DNA of 64,000 nt from Plotosus lineatus (GCA_024760905.1 CM045745.1:17252782-17316781), one strand, 5' to 3'; numbered from the stretch's first letter, positions 45,501 through 57,039 are shown. Numbers and translations: made by a program. The notes: generated by a model from the letters alone, not told the origin.

Positions 45501-48500
45501 GGATAATTATGTTTTTACAGCCAATGACACTGTTCGTGGATACAAATCGGTCTCCATGCAAATAATTCCAGGGAAAATCATCTCTGAAATACGTCAATAT
45601 TTCTATAGGTAAAGTTTTAACTTTTTTTTTTTTTACATTTTTATAAGGGTTAAACCATTTTCCGATAAATATATTGATAAAGTAAGAATTCACTGCTACA
45701 TCCGTCTGTGATCTGGAGTCTATGGGAGATAATTGGTCGAGCTCTCACGGGAGAGAGTGATGGCATAACATCTGTGAGCTCATTCCTGAGGGGGCGGATT
45801 TCCCTCTGAGTATGTTACACAGTCTCCGAATACACATGGCGTGGTAGCTCGAAAAGAGGTGGGTGGCTAGCATTGCATGTCACGGAGGGGGCATTTGCAT
45901 GCCTTTCACCCCTCCTTGATTGGTGGTGGTCATATGATAGGGAAGGAAAAAAACCTTGATTCATGGGAATTGGATATGACTAAATTATGGAGAAAATGGG
46001 GGGGGGATCTCAAAAAAACCAAAAAAAAAAACAAAAGAATTTACAGTCTACAAAATGGCAACAACAGTTTTTAGTTATAACATCTAACATCTCATGTAAC
46101 GTCTTTATACAGGGAGGAATATGATAAGAACTACACCTATTCGGTGGTCACACGGGTACCGCTGGAGTTCAAGGACAAGTTATTATGTCAGAGACTGGAT
46201 CAGAGCTATGCGATTGGCCCTTTACTGATGAATAGAGAAGCTGTACTCCGAACCACCACTGCTCTGAGGAACAACAGGACAATATATACTGATAATAATG
46301 GCTACCAGATGATGAAAAGGGAGTACAAAAAATATATCAGCAATGCATTATCTCGAGTAAGAAACAGGAAAGACACCTAGATTACTGACTTGCTTTGATC
46401 ATGCTGAATATGTATAACTTCTGTATTTGAATGTTTGTGTATGTGTAGAACTACTACCCAATGGTACGAGGAGCATACATTGAGGATGACGAGAGCAGAC
46501 TGGTGCTACTCGGTGAACGAGCACATGGAGTAGCTAGTCTCAGCCAGGGCCAAGTAGAGGTGTGTGTAATATACACTCTCAGATTTTTTGGTATGTTAAA
46601 GGCAGCTATGTTGTCCTATCAGTCGGAAAGCGTGTTATGCAGAAAATTTAAAAGCAGTGAACAAAATCCTGTTAACAACCTGCAGCATCACTGACATGAA
46701 AGTCTATGGAGTAAAAAAATGTCAACACTTTATGGTTTTTAACACGTCTAACACGTCTTTTAATCTATAAACAAAATACTGACTATCAAATTATTTTAAT
46801 TTGTACAATAAAGAAGTATATAGCACTTTATGGTTCTGTGGCACAGTGCTGAAGTGGGTAGCATGTCCACCTCAGAGCAGGAAAGGTCTGGGCTCAGTGA
46901 GTGGTTCTGTTTGGAGAAGGCATGTTCTTTCAGTGCTTGCATGGTTTTCTTTTGGGTACTCTGGTTTCCTCCCACACTCCAAAGACATGCATTTTAGGCT
47001 AATTGGATATTCTGAATTACCTGTGTGTCTGTCTGTGTCTGTCTGTGTCTGTGTGTGTCTGTGGGTGAGCTGTTCAAGGTGTACCTTGCATTTGCCCGGA
47101 GTCGGCTTAGATAAGCTCCGGCCTCACACTAATGGAATTAAGAGGTTCAGTGAATGTATGATGACGGTTAGGCTTTATAGTAATAAATAATTTGTTTACT
47201 TACCTTTTTCATCGTAATATGACGAATGCAATAACAGAATGACCAAAGAAATTTGAGTTACTTTTTTTATTTATAAAAAAGTCTCTTATCCTGTTGTTAA
47301 TATAATAAAATTAATACGTGTATTTTTGTTGACTTGATACATGGAAACAGGCTAAATGTCTATGTCATGACATAGGTCGCTCTTACATAACATGCTACTC
47401 TGCATTTTGTACATTAGCGAATACATATTCGGGTTTTAAATAAAGAGTAAATGTTCGGTAGTTCTTTAATTTAACTGTTATATCTTAACTGGTGACAACT
47501 CCAGCGATAGGTCACACCTTAAATAGCTTTATGTTGGGTATATAATGCATTGCATACTGTATGGATAGTGTTACATACTGTGCAGATTATTCATGAAGAA
47601 ATAATAGAAAACCATTGTCTCTGAGTATCATAGAAAGATTCATAAGAACGTTGGTTGTTTGGGCTCCCGACTGGCAAATCAACAATGTGCATAACTATTA
47701 ACATGGAGAACGCAAGTTTGGATTCGGTTTAATTTGAACCGTGAGTCCAAGGAAGCTAATTGGCCGAGTTCTCACGGGAGGGAGGGATGACATAGGCTCA
47801 CTTCCCTGTCGCTCGCAGTGATTGCCAGTCAGGCATGGGTGTCTGTGAGCTCATTCGTACAAGGGGCGGGTAACGCTTTCTCTCAGAGTGTTAAACCGCA
47901 AACAAAACATGCTTGGCTTGCATTGCATGTCACAGAGGAGGCATGTACTTGCTTTCGACCGTTCCTGGTTGGTGGTGGTTGTGTATCAGGCAGGGCGGCA
48001 CGGTGGCGTAGTGGTTAGCCCGTCCGCCTCACTGCAAGAAGGCCTGGGTTCGATTTCATGCCTGGGTGTTTCTGTGTGGATTTTGCATGTTCTCCCTGTG
48101 CTTGTGTGGGTTTCCGGCGGGTACTCCGGTTTCCTCCCACAGTCCAAAAACATGCACAGTAGGTTATTTGTCTGTTCCAAATTGCCTATAGGTGTGCGAG
48201 TCCGTATGTGGCCTGCCGAGCCATACGGTAGATCAGTGGTCCCCAACCCCCGGGCCGCGGACCGGTACCGGTCTGTGGATCAATTGGTTCCTGGCCGCAC
48301 AAGAAATAATTATTTCTTTCTGTTTTATTTCTTATCTGAGTCTGAGCGATCTTTTATTTTTGAAAAAACTTTTATTTTGAAAATGACTGGATTCTCTGTT
48401 ACATGTCGCTAAAATGTAACCCACAAGGGGATGGCACATGAACCTCACATGAGGTGAGTTGGACATGTTTAAAACAATAGTGGGGATTTCGGATGAGACT

Positions 48501-51500
48501 GAGCCTGAGCCTTCATTCTCCCAGCTGGTGCACCATCACCTGTGAGGTTTTTTTTTTTTTAAGAAGAGTTTGAGCTCGATGAAAAATGTAACGCTTAATC
48601 TTGATTAGACAGGCTGGCGCACATCTCAGCCGACTCTGGGCAAGGGCGGGATATTATAGTTACAATATAAACAAGCAACCCCCCCCCAGGACCACGGTAA
48701 AATTGTCAAGCGTTGACCCTTCTGCGGTGATAAAAAGGTTGGGGACCACTGCGGTAGATCATTGTGATCACAGCCATGACAATCACTGTATGAGCATCAT
48801 TCAAGCTTCAGGGATCGACGTCCATTCCTTGTGATTGGATGTAGACGTAGACTGATTGGGGAAGGCAACACCTGATTGTGGGAATTGGACTAAAATTATG
48901 TAGAAAATAGGAGATAAAATCCAAAAAAAAAGCTTTTGTGAAAACGCCATTGTTATGAAGCTGTGGATTAGATAGTGGCTGGATCACTGCCTTAAATGTA
49001 AATTTGTGCTACGTGAGCCGAAGGTTACCGACTGTAGGAGTCTTTATTGCGGTGTAGGTGCTTGATTTACCTGTTGCCTAGTTAAGATTGTTTTTTGTTT
49101 GCCTTTCTTTTTAACTTTGGTGTTGTGGAAGGTGATGCTTCATCGGCGGCTGTGGAACAACCAGGAGTGGAATCTGGGATATAATCTGACCCTGAATGAC
49201 TCGTCAGTGGTACAGCCAGTCCTGTGGATGATGGTCGGCTCCCCAGCTTCAATGACCACTCTGTATCAACAGGCAGCGCTACAGCTACAACACAGGCCTG
49301 TGGTCATGGCTATCGACCAACCTGGTGAATTAGCACACACACATGTTAATATTAGTTAAATATTAGTATAATACCAAGAGTTTTCTGTATGTGTGTATAG
49401 TGGGCTTTCAATCCAGCCAATTAGACAGCAGCCTTTGCAGTTGATTGGAGCCCAGGATGTGATTAAACAGTGGAAGTTATAACAAGTCCTCTCTGGTAGG
49501 AATGAAAGCCTGCAGTCAGGATGCAAGATCATGATCATTAAATCTTCTTTTTCTTTTAACAGAGAAACCGTGGAATAAAAGAGAGCGCTGGAGTGGACCC
49601 ACTGTCCAGCCTGTAGTTTTGCCTCAGAACCTCCACTTACAGTATCTCAGTATTCCTAGTTGGAGATACAACACAAAATACACCCAGCACCTCTACGATC
49701 TAAACCCTGGTACACGATCTCTTCAATTTATAGATGGAGAACTTTGAGCTTTTTAAATTTCTGCCTTTTATTCCACTTCATTTATCTGTTTCATGTACTT
49801 TTTAATTTATTTCTCAATTAATAGGTGGGAAAAAATCAGGCTTTGAACAGGTTCTTATGAGGATTACTCACTTGTATGAGAAAGGAGAGGATCCTGTTCT
49901 GTCCAAACCTACCACCATCAACCTCAAGGTAGGACTGTGTGATCTGTACTAATTGATTTATCGTTGGGTATGAATACAGGTGGAAAGAGCATATGTGTGT
50001 TCAGAACAGCAGACTATTAATAAGGCTCAGAAACAACTTTTTTTCTACTTGGTTAGCAAGAAAAAAATTTAAAGTTTGTGCAAAAACAATAAGGAATTTG
50101 CTCCTTTTTGATAGGTGAGCTGAACAGACCAACGGTTACTTTCATGGTACACCACCCAGCCAAAAGGAAAGTCTCAAACATTGTAATATTTTGTTTAGTC
50201 GCCTTTGGCAATATCACAGTATTTATCTCCATCCCCTGTTGGGTTCATTTATTACTGATGTCATGAATTGATGAGGGAAAACGTGAACTACTTGATAAAG
50301 TCTTCCCCAGCACATAGCCAGAGATTTTCAATAGAGTTGAAGTTAGGATTCTGGGGTGCCAATATATATGTGAAAATTGTTCCTCATGCTTCCTGCACCA
50401 CTCTTTCACTATTTGAGCCCCAATTTTATACTCGTGCCAACAGGGAAGAAAAGTCTGTTGATGTGATAACCTGCTCATTCAGTACATTCAGGTCATTAAC
50501 TGACTTCATTTCATTGCCACATTAATGTTGCTCAGCCTCGACCCATCTTTAGCAGCAGTGCCATGATGATGAAAAAGTGTAAACAAGACTAAAAGTTATT
50601 CATCAGTGTATTGACGATCGCAGGTTTTTTTGGGGTTGGGCAGTGTGTATGTTGTAGCAAATGCAGGTACAGTTAAGTACAGTATACTGAAATACTCAGT
50701 CACCAGCATTTCCTCATCCTTTAAACTTACTGTACAAGGTTTTTATGCGCAATATGTCCTCACATAGACTTCGTTTTCCATGTAATGTAAACTAGTCACC
50801 TTAAAATGATACACACGGATATTTTTTTACCACCATGACTTTTGATTATGGTGCACACTGTGTGTGTGTCATTATTTTGACTACCTTATGCAACCTCAAC
50901 ATTTATTTCCATCCACAAGTGCATTATTATTACAGTAATCCCTCACTACTTCGCACTTCAATTCATGCGGCTTCAGTGCATTGTGGGTTTTTTTTTTGTT
51001 TGTTTGTTTTTTAAATATTCATCGAATTCAAAAATAAGGAAATGAAGGAAGAATAGGGGGAAAAGTTAAGAAAAATGCCACAAAACAAGTCCAATTATGC
51101 AAAAAAAAACCATCAAAACTAGTTGCATTTTTATGTAAGGTGTACATCTGAGTGCATGCATGCGCCCGTCTATATGTGTGTGTATTTATATCTTAACATC
51201 TTATGCATTATTTTTGAATGTTTAATTGTTATTATAAGAATTTATAGCGTTGAATATGTATTTATTAATATTATATACAGACGCTCCCCGAATTACGTTT
51301 TTAATTGGTTCCGGATGGCCGAACGTAAGTTGAAAGTGAACATAAATTGCTACAGTGACGTATGACGTGTGACACTCATACTGTACTATACATCCATAAA
51401 TACCATTACCATGTCTCATAAAACACCCCTAAATCAATTATTACAAACATAACATTGTAAAATAATATAAAATCTATCAAATAATATCAACATTAATTTC

Positions 51501-52714
51501 AAATAAGTCACTTTTTTATACCGAGTCACTTTACATGAAGCTTAAAACAGCCAATCAAACGATATGTGAGGCGCTCAAAACCGAAAGTAGTGTACTTGCG
51601 AAAGTAATGTACTTGCTGTGGGTTATATGGACTTCCGGTCTTTCAAGTGCGCAAGGGTGCCATTGAATTCGTTTAGAACACAGCCTGCACTGATGTGAAT
51701 CACCAGCAGAATGGAGAGTTCTCTTTCCTGGATTCGGGTTTTCATTCATTATACAACTCTCTTTGCTTAACTGAGTATGCATGGTAGATTGCGCCGATCC
51801 AAGCAGACAGCTAATTCGTCTCTGTGTATGAGACTTGCACCCATGTTAGTCAGCTTATGCTTCTGACCAACCATATTTGCTTAGGGTTACAAAAGTCTGC
51901 AAAACAGTGTAAGCACAAAGATCACAGAGACGACGTCTTAACACAAGGGTGACACGCTATATAAGTGAGATATATAACGATATATATAAAACTGAACTGG
52001 GAAGAAGGAGGGGCACATTCAGTCTGTCGTTTGTCAACAATGTATGCAGCGTCATTGCATCATTACTTCAGCGTACTACGTAGATACGTCTAAACTCAAA
52101 ATTTGACTTCTTTATTTTGGGAAAAAAAAACAAAACGGATGGACGCAAGTCGGGGAGCGTCTGTACACATATACGTGTACTTATAAATCAGTCGGGGGAT
52201 TGATTCTACTTCACGGAATTCGGCGGTCGCGGGGGGGGGGATCTCAGTCCCAATTAACCACTGAAAGTGAGGGATCCATGTACTATAAATTATTTATTTG
52301 TTTTATTTTTTCTAGATCTTGAGCATGCATGATGGTATTTGTCTGAAGCCAGTGCTTAATTTTTGATTCAGCATTTCCAATTTTTTTTTTTTTCTTTACC
52401 ACCCAGGAAGTCATGAGCAGCATTGGGGAAATAAAGGAAGTACATGAACGTTCCCTCACAGGAACCTGGGACATAGCCGACCTCAAGAGGTGGAGCTGGA
52501 GGACGAAACAACAGAATGCTGGTATTACAATCTTACTTTATAGCAAAACCTCCTGTATATTATTTGCGTTCTATTGGGAATTTGATTGTTAATATTGTGT
52601 GTGTGTGTGTTCTTTCCAGAGAGCTCCAGCTCCTTTAGAGGTGTAGCAAAGGACTTCGTTGTAACCATATCACCAAAAGAGATCCGAACGTTCTTGCTTT
52701 ACTTTAAATTGTAG
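36541..52714 (+). CDS. man2b2: Lysosomal core-specific alpha-mannosidase 2B2 (GH38)
   Basis: Nineteen coding exons: 36541-36669, 37913-38059, 38187-38292, 39456-39628, 39729-39844, 39956-40133, 40249-40447, 42289-42479, 42568-42727, 42840-42979, 43104-43381, 45420-45608, 46113-46356, 46449-46559, 49132-49324, 49563-49709, 49825-49928, 52407-52521 and 52620-52714. Sum 3015 nt, 1004 aa, human about 1009. A hydrophobic signal peptide (residues 1-20) precedes PHSHMDVGW, with His33 and Asp35 as zinc ligands; WHVDPFG supplies the nucleophile Asp148; QHHDAITGT (His416-His417) completes the GH38 zinc site. Later segments (QGPISDNY-type, NNGYQM, HRRLWNN, SLTGTWD) follow MAN2B2 as remembered. The enzyme trims the core alpha-1,6 mannose of N-glycans in lysosomes. 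The ATG at 36541 was chosen for the signal peptide and A at -3. The acceptor before 49132 (AAG) is weaker than usual. Confidence 0.95.
36950..37410 (-). mobile_element. LINE 3' fragment (non-LTR reverse transcriptase C-terminus)
   Basis: The minus strand reads [20 protein letters not shown], then [18 protein letters not shown] and [14 protein letters not shown], typical of the C-terminal end of a non-LTR retrotransposon polyprotein, with a frameshift between the two parts. Same family as 57681-58640. In MAN2B2 intron 1. Confidence 0.8.
37540..37760 (-). repeat. SINE-like family 2 fragment
   Basis: Reverse-oriented body and head ('ctccacacagcaatgtcc', 'ccttctcactgtgaacc'), diverged. In MAN2B2 intron 1. 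Confidence 0.45.
38490..38705 (+). repeat. SINE family 1, old diverged copy
   Basis: Shares 'gtgctggatcactgattcc', 'gggttatcaatagccggcc' and 'catgtaaaagatccattgc' with younger copies. In MAN2B2 intron 3. Confidence 0.55.
38830..39185 (-). repeat. SINE-like family 2, minus-strand copy
   Basis: Reverse of the family 2 body: 'atgggaggaaaccgg', 'gaacatggaaatcccacac', with the head at the right ('gctaaccacttcactacgg'). In MAN2B2 intron 3. Confidence 0.65.
40546..40963. mobile_element. Pogo-like MITE (family P), uninterrupted copy
   Basis: Ends CAGTGATTCCTCACTACTTC and 'ggaaagtgagggatccctg', flanked by TA on both sides (40544-40545, 40964-40965). It serves as an empty-site reference for the interrupted copy at 50933. 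In MAN2B2 intron 7. Confidence 0.78.
43644..43975 (+). repeat. tRNA-headed SINE, family 3
   Basis: Head 'gggagtccctagtggcgc', B-box-like 'caagtttgaatccagg', body 'gtctgtgagctcattcat' and 'ccctggttggtgctggtt'. Further copies at 45700 and 47660. In MAN2B2 intron 11. Confidence 0.65.
44048..44195 (+). repeat. SINE family 1, 3' half
   Basis: Begins 'aggctgcaaagccatcagcg' and ends 'aaaggccaaacgg'. The head is missing. Confidence 0.65.
44283..45165 (-). mobile_element. Decayed Tc1-like element
   Basis: Left end 'ctaggtccataagtatttgg' and right end 'caatactaatggacctgac' are imperfect inverted repeats, ending near TA. On the minus strand 'aaatacacccacgagctcgg' and nearby sequence recall the DNA-binding part of a Tc1 transposase, with no open frame. 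In MAN2B2 intron 11. Confidence 0.55.
45700..46030 (+). repeat. SINE family 3 copy
   Basis: Shares 'gtctatgggagataattgg', 'acatctgtgagctcattcc', 'ggtggctagcattgcatg' and the tail 'gggaattggatatgac' with copies at 43644 and 47660. Ends in an A-rich run. In MAN2B2 intron 12. Confidence 0.65.
46830..47165 (+). repeat. SINE-like family 2 copy
   Basis: Head 'ctgtggcacagtgctgaag', body 'tctggtttcctcccacac', an internal expanded 'tctgtgtc' tract near 47024-47052, and tail 'gctccggcctcacac'. In MAN2B2 intron 14. Confidence 0.6.
47993..48233 (+). repeat. SINE-like family 2 copy, left part
   Basis: Best-preserved head of the family: 'ggcggcacggtggcgtagtg', 'gcctgggttcgatttcatg'. Interrupted at 48234 by a hAT MITE and resumes from 48752. 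Its right boundary was not determined. Confidence 0.7.
48234..48751. mobile_element. hAT-type element, 518 bp, with 8-bp target duplication
   Basis: Target duplication CGGTAGAT at 48226-48233 and 48752-48759. Ends CAGTGGTCCCCAACC and GGTTGGGGACCACTG, with a GC-rich inner terminus ('gggccgcggaccggtacc'). No open transposase. 'gagactgagcctgagcc' and neighbours may be leftovers of an autonomous parent. Confidence 0.85.
50933..52280. mobile_element. Pogo-like MITE (family P) interrupted by another TIR element
   Basis: Left end CAGTAATCCCTCACTACTTC after TA, right end 'gaaagtgagggatccatg' before TA. Compared with 40546-40963 it carries an extra 886-bp block at 51278-52163. In MAN2B2 intron 17. 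Confidence 0.75.
51278..52163. mobile_element. TIR element nested in a family P MITE
   Basis: Inverted ends CAGACGCTCCCCGAATTACG and its partner ('gcaagtcggggagcgtctg'), flanked by TA on both sides. 886 bp, no transposase frame. Ends and TA target suggest a Tc1/mariner-superfamily (pogo-like) non-autonomous element. Confidence 0.78.
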
Positions 52715-52978
52715 TCTGCCTTCAGTCCTGTCTTTGTTCATTCAATGGTAAAAATCTGTTGTATTATAATTGGTGTTTGTGTGAGAAAACGTTCCATAAA
52801 TCTTGGATGTGTTTTGTTTGAGCATAAAAATTGTGTTTTTAATAAGCCAATTTTCTGACCTCAGAATCCCAGCCAAGAAAAGCTGTAGGTGTCTTCTATG
52901 AAGACTACGACCCTGAACTGTTTCTGAATTGTATCGGGTGATTCTAGAGTCCGTTTTTCAAACAAATGTTGAAATTTC

Positions 52979-52984
52979 AATAAA
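52979..52984 (+). terminator. Candidate polyadenylation signal of MAN2B2
   Basis: AATAAA 265 bp after the stop at 52714, followed by GT/T-rich sequence. Confidence 0.55.
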
Positions 52985-53959
52985 GTGATTTATTATTTTT
53001 CTACATGTTTATTTAATGTTATTTGAATAAATTGTATTTAGATTAAATATTCATCAGGTTCAATGAAAATCTTCCTAATTTCAGTGTAATCAATTAACCA
53101 GGGTCGAGACAGATATAACAGAGATGCCACCCAGAGCAACACCTACACAGAAAACCCATCTGAGATTCCATTACGTATCCAATAAGCATAAATATTACCT
53201 GAATAGGGCAATGCCTACATTATACTTCTCTATTGTAAAATACCAGTTATTTTGATACTCTAATATTTAGACATGCACAACTCAATCACAAATGCATGTT
53301 GATATTATTACCGAGAATGAAGAGGTTGATACTCTGCTTGAAGTTCCTTAAAATGCCAAGAACGCTAAGATGCTGCTGGTAATTCGCCATCTTTCATGTG
53401 CCATGCCTGTTCCAGGCTTCAGCTGCCACTGAACACTAACCAGGTCTGCCGGCATCAGGTGTTCACAAGTTGGAATGGGAGCTTGTGGTGGTGATTATGA
53501 TACCTATAACATGCGGATTTAGGCAGGACATAAAGTCGGATTCCGAATAAGATTTATGTGGTCTGTGTTTCTATATTTGTTCATAGAAAATGAGTTTGAA
53601 AGCCTTTTTTAAAGCCATGTTCTCTGGAAAAATCAATCGTATCATTTGTCAAAAATACTGCACAATCATTCTAATAAGACTTGAAGCTGTCACAGGAACA
53701 CTGGTGTGAAACAGGAGTCGTCACTGGGTGAGAGGAATTTAAGAGAAATCTATTGTAATTTGATATTGTTTTCAAAGATTTTTCTGAGGACTGGAAGTAA
53801 ATTTGTGTGTTTCTGGTGAATAATAATTTATTACTTTTCCACTTTTTTGAAAGATCAAACAATACATTTATTGCAGAAATTATTCTGACACTGAAAAAAA
53901 AAATAATTTTAGGGGGATAAAAAAATCCCTGACGAAGAAATAATTATTTTTCATAAAAT
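52985..53959. other. Intergenic region after MAN2B2
   Basis: AT-rich sequence with no supported coding exon, RNA gene or recognised repeat. Confidence 0.5.
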
Positions 53960-55090
53960 AACCTGTTCCACAATTATTGGCATCCTGAACAATTCCTAGG
54001 AAATAATTGTAATTGAAGTACTATATCTGTCATTTCTGCAGTAGTTTACAAAGCCAAGCAAAGTATTTAAGAACATTTCGTATTTTATCACTTCCTGTTT
54101 CCCTGGGTTATAAATATGATGTGACACAGAGATCATTTCTCTTACCCACTCTTTAACATGAGAAAGGCAAAGGAACACGCCATTCAAGTAAGGCAGATGT
54201 GTGTCGGCCTTCACAAGTGATGGCAATGGCTACAAGAAAATCAACCCACCCCCGCACCTGCACATATTTACTGTCAGCGGAAAACATTAATAAGTTTAAA
54301 ACAACCAGAACAGTGGTAAACAAGCCTGGACGAGGCCACAAGGTGATTTTGCCACCACGCCCAACGAGGATAGCAAGAGAAATAAAAAGTTCTCCAAAAC
54401 TCATTGTTCAATAATTGCAACGAATGGGAGCATCTTGGGGACCCAAAGTCTCCAAAACGACCACCAGTTGCAATCTACATGCCAACAAGCAGTTTGAGAG
54501 GCATGCAGGGAAAAAAAGTTTTCTCACTCACAATCATAAACTCAAACTCCTGGAGTTCACTCAACGGTACTAGGACTTCAACTGTTCTTAGGTCAGGTGA
54601 GACCAAAATGGAGCTTTTTGGGAACAATCATTCCAAGTGGATATGGCAGAACACAAAAAATGAGTATGCAGGAAAGCACCTCATGCCAACTGTGAATTAT
54701 GGGGGGACGATTGGCGGTGCTATGGGCCTGTTTCTCTTTCAGTGGCCTTGGGAACCTTGTTAGGGTGCATGGCATTATGAACGCTTTGAAATAACACGCC
54801 ATTTTAAATCAAAATCTAGTGACCAAACGTGGAAGATGGGTCATCACTGAATCTTTTAGCAAGATAGTGACCCTGAACATTTGGCCAAATCTACATAGAA
54901 ATGGTTCACCAAACAGAGAATCAGGCTCCTCCCATAGTCATCCCAGACCTCAACCCTATTGAAAACCTCATCTCCCCCCTCCCCTTTGTGGTCCAATATC
55001 ATTTAATTAATTAAATAAATAAATAAAGGATTTGTTAGAAATTAAAGAATACATCTTAACCAGGGGTGCCAATAATTATGGAGGGCAGTG
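53960..55090 (+). mobile_element. Tc1-like element 3, decayed
   Basis: Inner left repeat 'ccacaattattggcatcc' near 53969 faces the right end 'gccaataattatggagggca' ending at 55090 before TA. Fragments of transposase are visible on the plus strand (SLNGTRTSTVLRSGETKMELF, in which TRTS replaces other residues; GKHLMPTVNYGG), with many stops. The outer left terminus is lost. Confidence 0.7.
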
Positions 55091-56034
55091 TACATGTTAG
55101 CTGTGTGAACAGTATGTACTGTACATTTTATTCAATTAAATGTAGATATTATAAAAATGACATGCATTCATTTTGCTAAATAATTTTGGTTGGATAAGAA
55201 AAGACGCTTATCTCATGGCTTTATTCAGCTGTATTACAGTACTCATCAGTAGACATTATTTAAATAGGAATAAATATTTGTTTATTTCAATAGACTATCT
55301 ATATAGAGCATTGTATTGAAACAATCAGCAATTTCTATGAAGCGTAATTATTTATTTACATGGCTATAAGTTTTACACACTGATGCCAGATGTATTGCGT
55401 TGATGATGTGCTTTATTGGAGTACAGTGTTTATTCCTCTTTCTATTCGCAGCAGTTTTGTTCAAGCCATTTTTACCTCCAACCAAGGAGGTGATGTTTCC
55501 TTCGGCATGTGTCTGTTTTCTTGCTTGAATTTTCCGAACTACTGTACATCTTTTTAGTTTTTTAGCAGAACAAGCTGAAATTTTCTTGATATGTAGGTGA
55601 TCACCCAAGAATGTTCCAATTAAGTTTTAGTAAGCATTCAAGCACTGATGTCACCAAAAAAGTTTCCCTATCTTATGACGGTAAAAAAAAAAAAATCAAC
55701 CAGTCTCATAACCTCCTTCCATGGTGGAGTTTATTAGTGACGATATGGTGTGTTGGTGGCAGTGGTGGCTCAGCTGTTAAGGCTCTTGATTACTGACCAG
55801 AAGGTTGGTGGTTCAAGTCCTGGTACCCACAAGTTGCCTCTGCTGGGTCCCAATACAAAGCCCTTAACTAAAATTTTTGTCTCTGGATCAGGTAATGTAT
55901 GATGTGCTCTACTGGGGTGGAGGTAGTCTGTTGAGCTTTTTACACCCAAGCCTAGTGGCTCAATCAGGCCAGTGCTTATTTCCGGTTTTCATAGCATGAA
56001 GCTACCAGGAGTTCAACTCCTCCTGGATGGGACC
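55091..56034. other. Intergenic region with a tRNA-headed SINE-like piece
   Basis: The segment 55755-55870 ('ggcagtggtggctcagctg', 'ggtggttcaagtcctgg', 'cccaatacaaagccc') resembles a tRNA-headed SINE. The rest is unassigned AT-rich sequence without a supported gene. Confidence 0.45.
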
Positions 56035-56574
56035 CTAAGATAAGATACAGCTTTATTGACCTCACAATGGAGAAATTCACTGTTACAGGCTGCCGAAGTA
56101 CAATCAGAAGGTGGTGAAAAATAGATGAGAAAGGTGCATCATTGATAGTCATAAATATTAAAACAGAATAATAATATAGAATAAAACTTTGTAGACTGGT
56201 TACATCTACAAGTATCTTTGAGGGCAGAGTAGATACATGGATGTGGTTCACAGTCAAAGAAGGTAGATGTGGTTGATTAAAGTGGATTATTGGTCTTTTT
56301 TTTTATTGCACAGAACCGGTTACTTCACAGACAATTACAAAGTGGCGTTGTACAGTCTGACAGCAGTGGGGATGAATGACCTGCGGTAACGCTCCTTCCT
56401 GCACTGAGGATGTCTCAGTCATCCACTGAAGGAGCTGCTCAGAGCTCGGAGCTCAGCTCTAGTCTATTGCAGGTTACCTTCCCAGTACATTTTTACTGGT
56501 GCCCATTTATACTGCTGGGTGAACAGAGGCACACTTGTGGTTCAGACCTTGCCCAGGGGTCTTAACCGGAACCT
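56035..56574 (-). repeat. Probable Rex1-like LINE 3' fragment
   Basis: 'agatacagctttattgacc' with 'agaaattcactgttacagg' and 'gcggtaacgctccttcctgc' resembles the antisense 3' part of fish Rex1/Babar LINEs. No reverse-transcriptase frame remains. Interrupted on the right by the SINE at 56587 and continuing at 56933. Confidence 0.4.
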
Positions 56575-56586
56575 GAACACACAACC

Positions 56587-56920
56587 ATGGTGGCACGGTG
56601 GCACAGTGGTTAGCATGTCCGCCTCACAGCAAGAAGGCCTGGGTTCGATTCCCGGCCTGGGCGTTTCTGTGTGGAGTTTGCATGTTCTCCCTGTGCTTGT
56701 GTGGGTTTCCTCTGGGTGCTCCGGTTTCCTCCCACAATCCAAAGACACGCACAGTATTCTGTTCTAAATTGCCTGTAAGTTCGCATCGTGCAGAAGGCAT
56801 TGGCAAACCACTGCACTAATCCTGCCAAGAAAACCTCCATGAAGATGATAACCAGGGTGTTATCCTTCATGGCGGGTCGCCAATGGTCGTCCTACGACTC
56901 GGGCACTCCATAGATAGATA
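56587..56920 (+). mobile_element. SINE family 2, full-length copy with target duplication
   Basis: Perfect 12-bp duplication GAACACACAACC at 56575-56586 and 56921-56932. Head 'ggcacggtggcacagtgg', B box 'gggttcgattcc', 3' end 'gggtcgccaatggtcgtcc', then a short (TAGA)n tail. It shows that family 2 moves by target-primed reverse transcription. Confidence 0.85.
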
Positions 56921-57019
56921 GAACACACAACCTCCTGATCATGTGCCCAGCACCCTAACCACGACGCCACTGGCCCCAAGACTGCGGCAGTGTAGTTTCA
57001 GAGATTTCCCCGTATGCTG

Positions 57020-57032
57020 CCAGCAGGTGGCG
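57020..57032 (+). promoter_or_regulatory. CTCF-core motif upstream of ACOX3
   Basis: CCAGCAGGTGGCG matches CCASYAGRKGGCR at all 13 positions. It lies about 30-60 bp before the putative first exon of ACOX3 and between two genes, as expected for a boundary site. Binding not shown. Confidence 0.45.
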
Positions 57033-57039
57033 ATCTCTC

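Larger units (their letters stand above)
47660..48935 (+). repeat. SINE family 3 copy split by nested insertions
   Basis: The left part runs to about 47992 ('ctgtgagctcattcgtac', 'gttcctggttggtggtgg'). The right part resumes near 48855 ('gattggggaaggcaacac', 'gggaattggac') and ends in a poly(A) run. Between them sits a family 2 SINE, which itself holds a hAT MITE. In MAN2B2 intron 14. Confidence 0.6.

Noticed and set aside
48001..48060. tRNA gene suggested by A- and B-box-like motifs
   Set aside because: The segment cannot form a full cloverleaf and is the head of a dispersed SINE-like repeat; the same applies to heads at 11800, 24340, 34400, 55760 and 62350.
50130..50560. Possible mariner-like fragment starting 'caccacccagccaaaagg'
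   Set aside because: Only a weak resemblance to fish Tc1 ends; no opposite end or transposase motif could be found.
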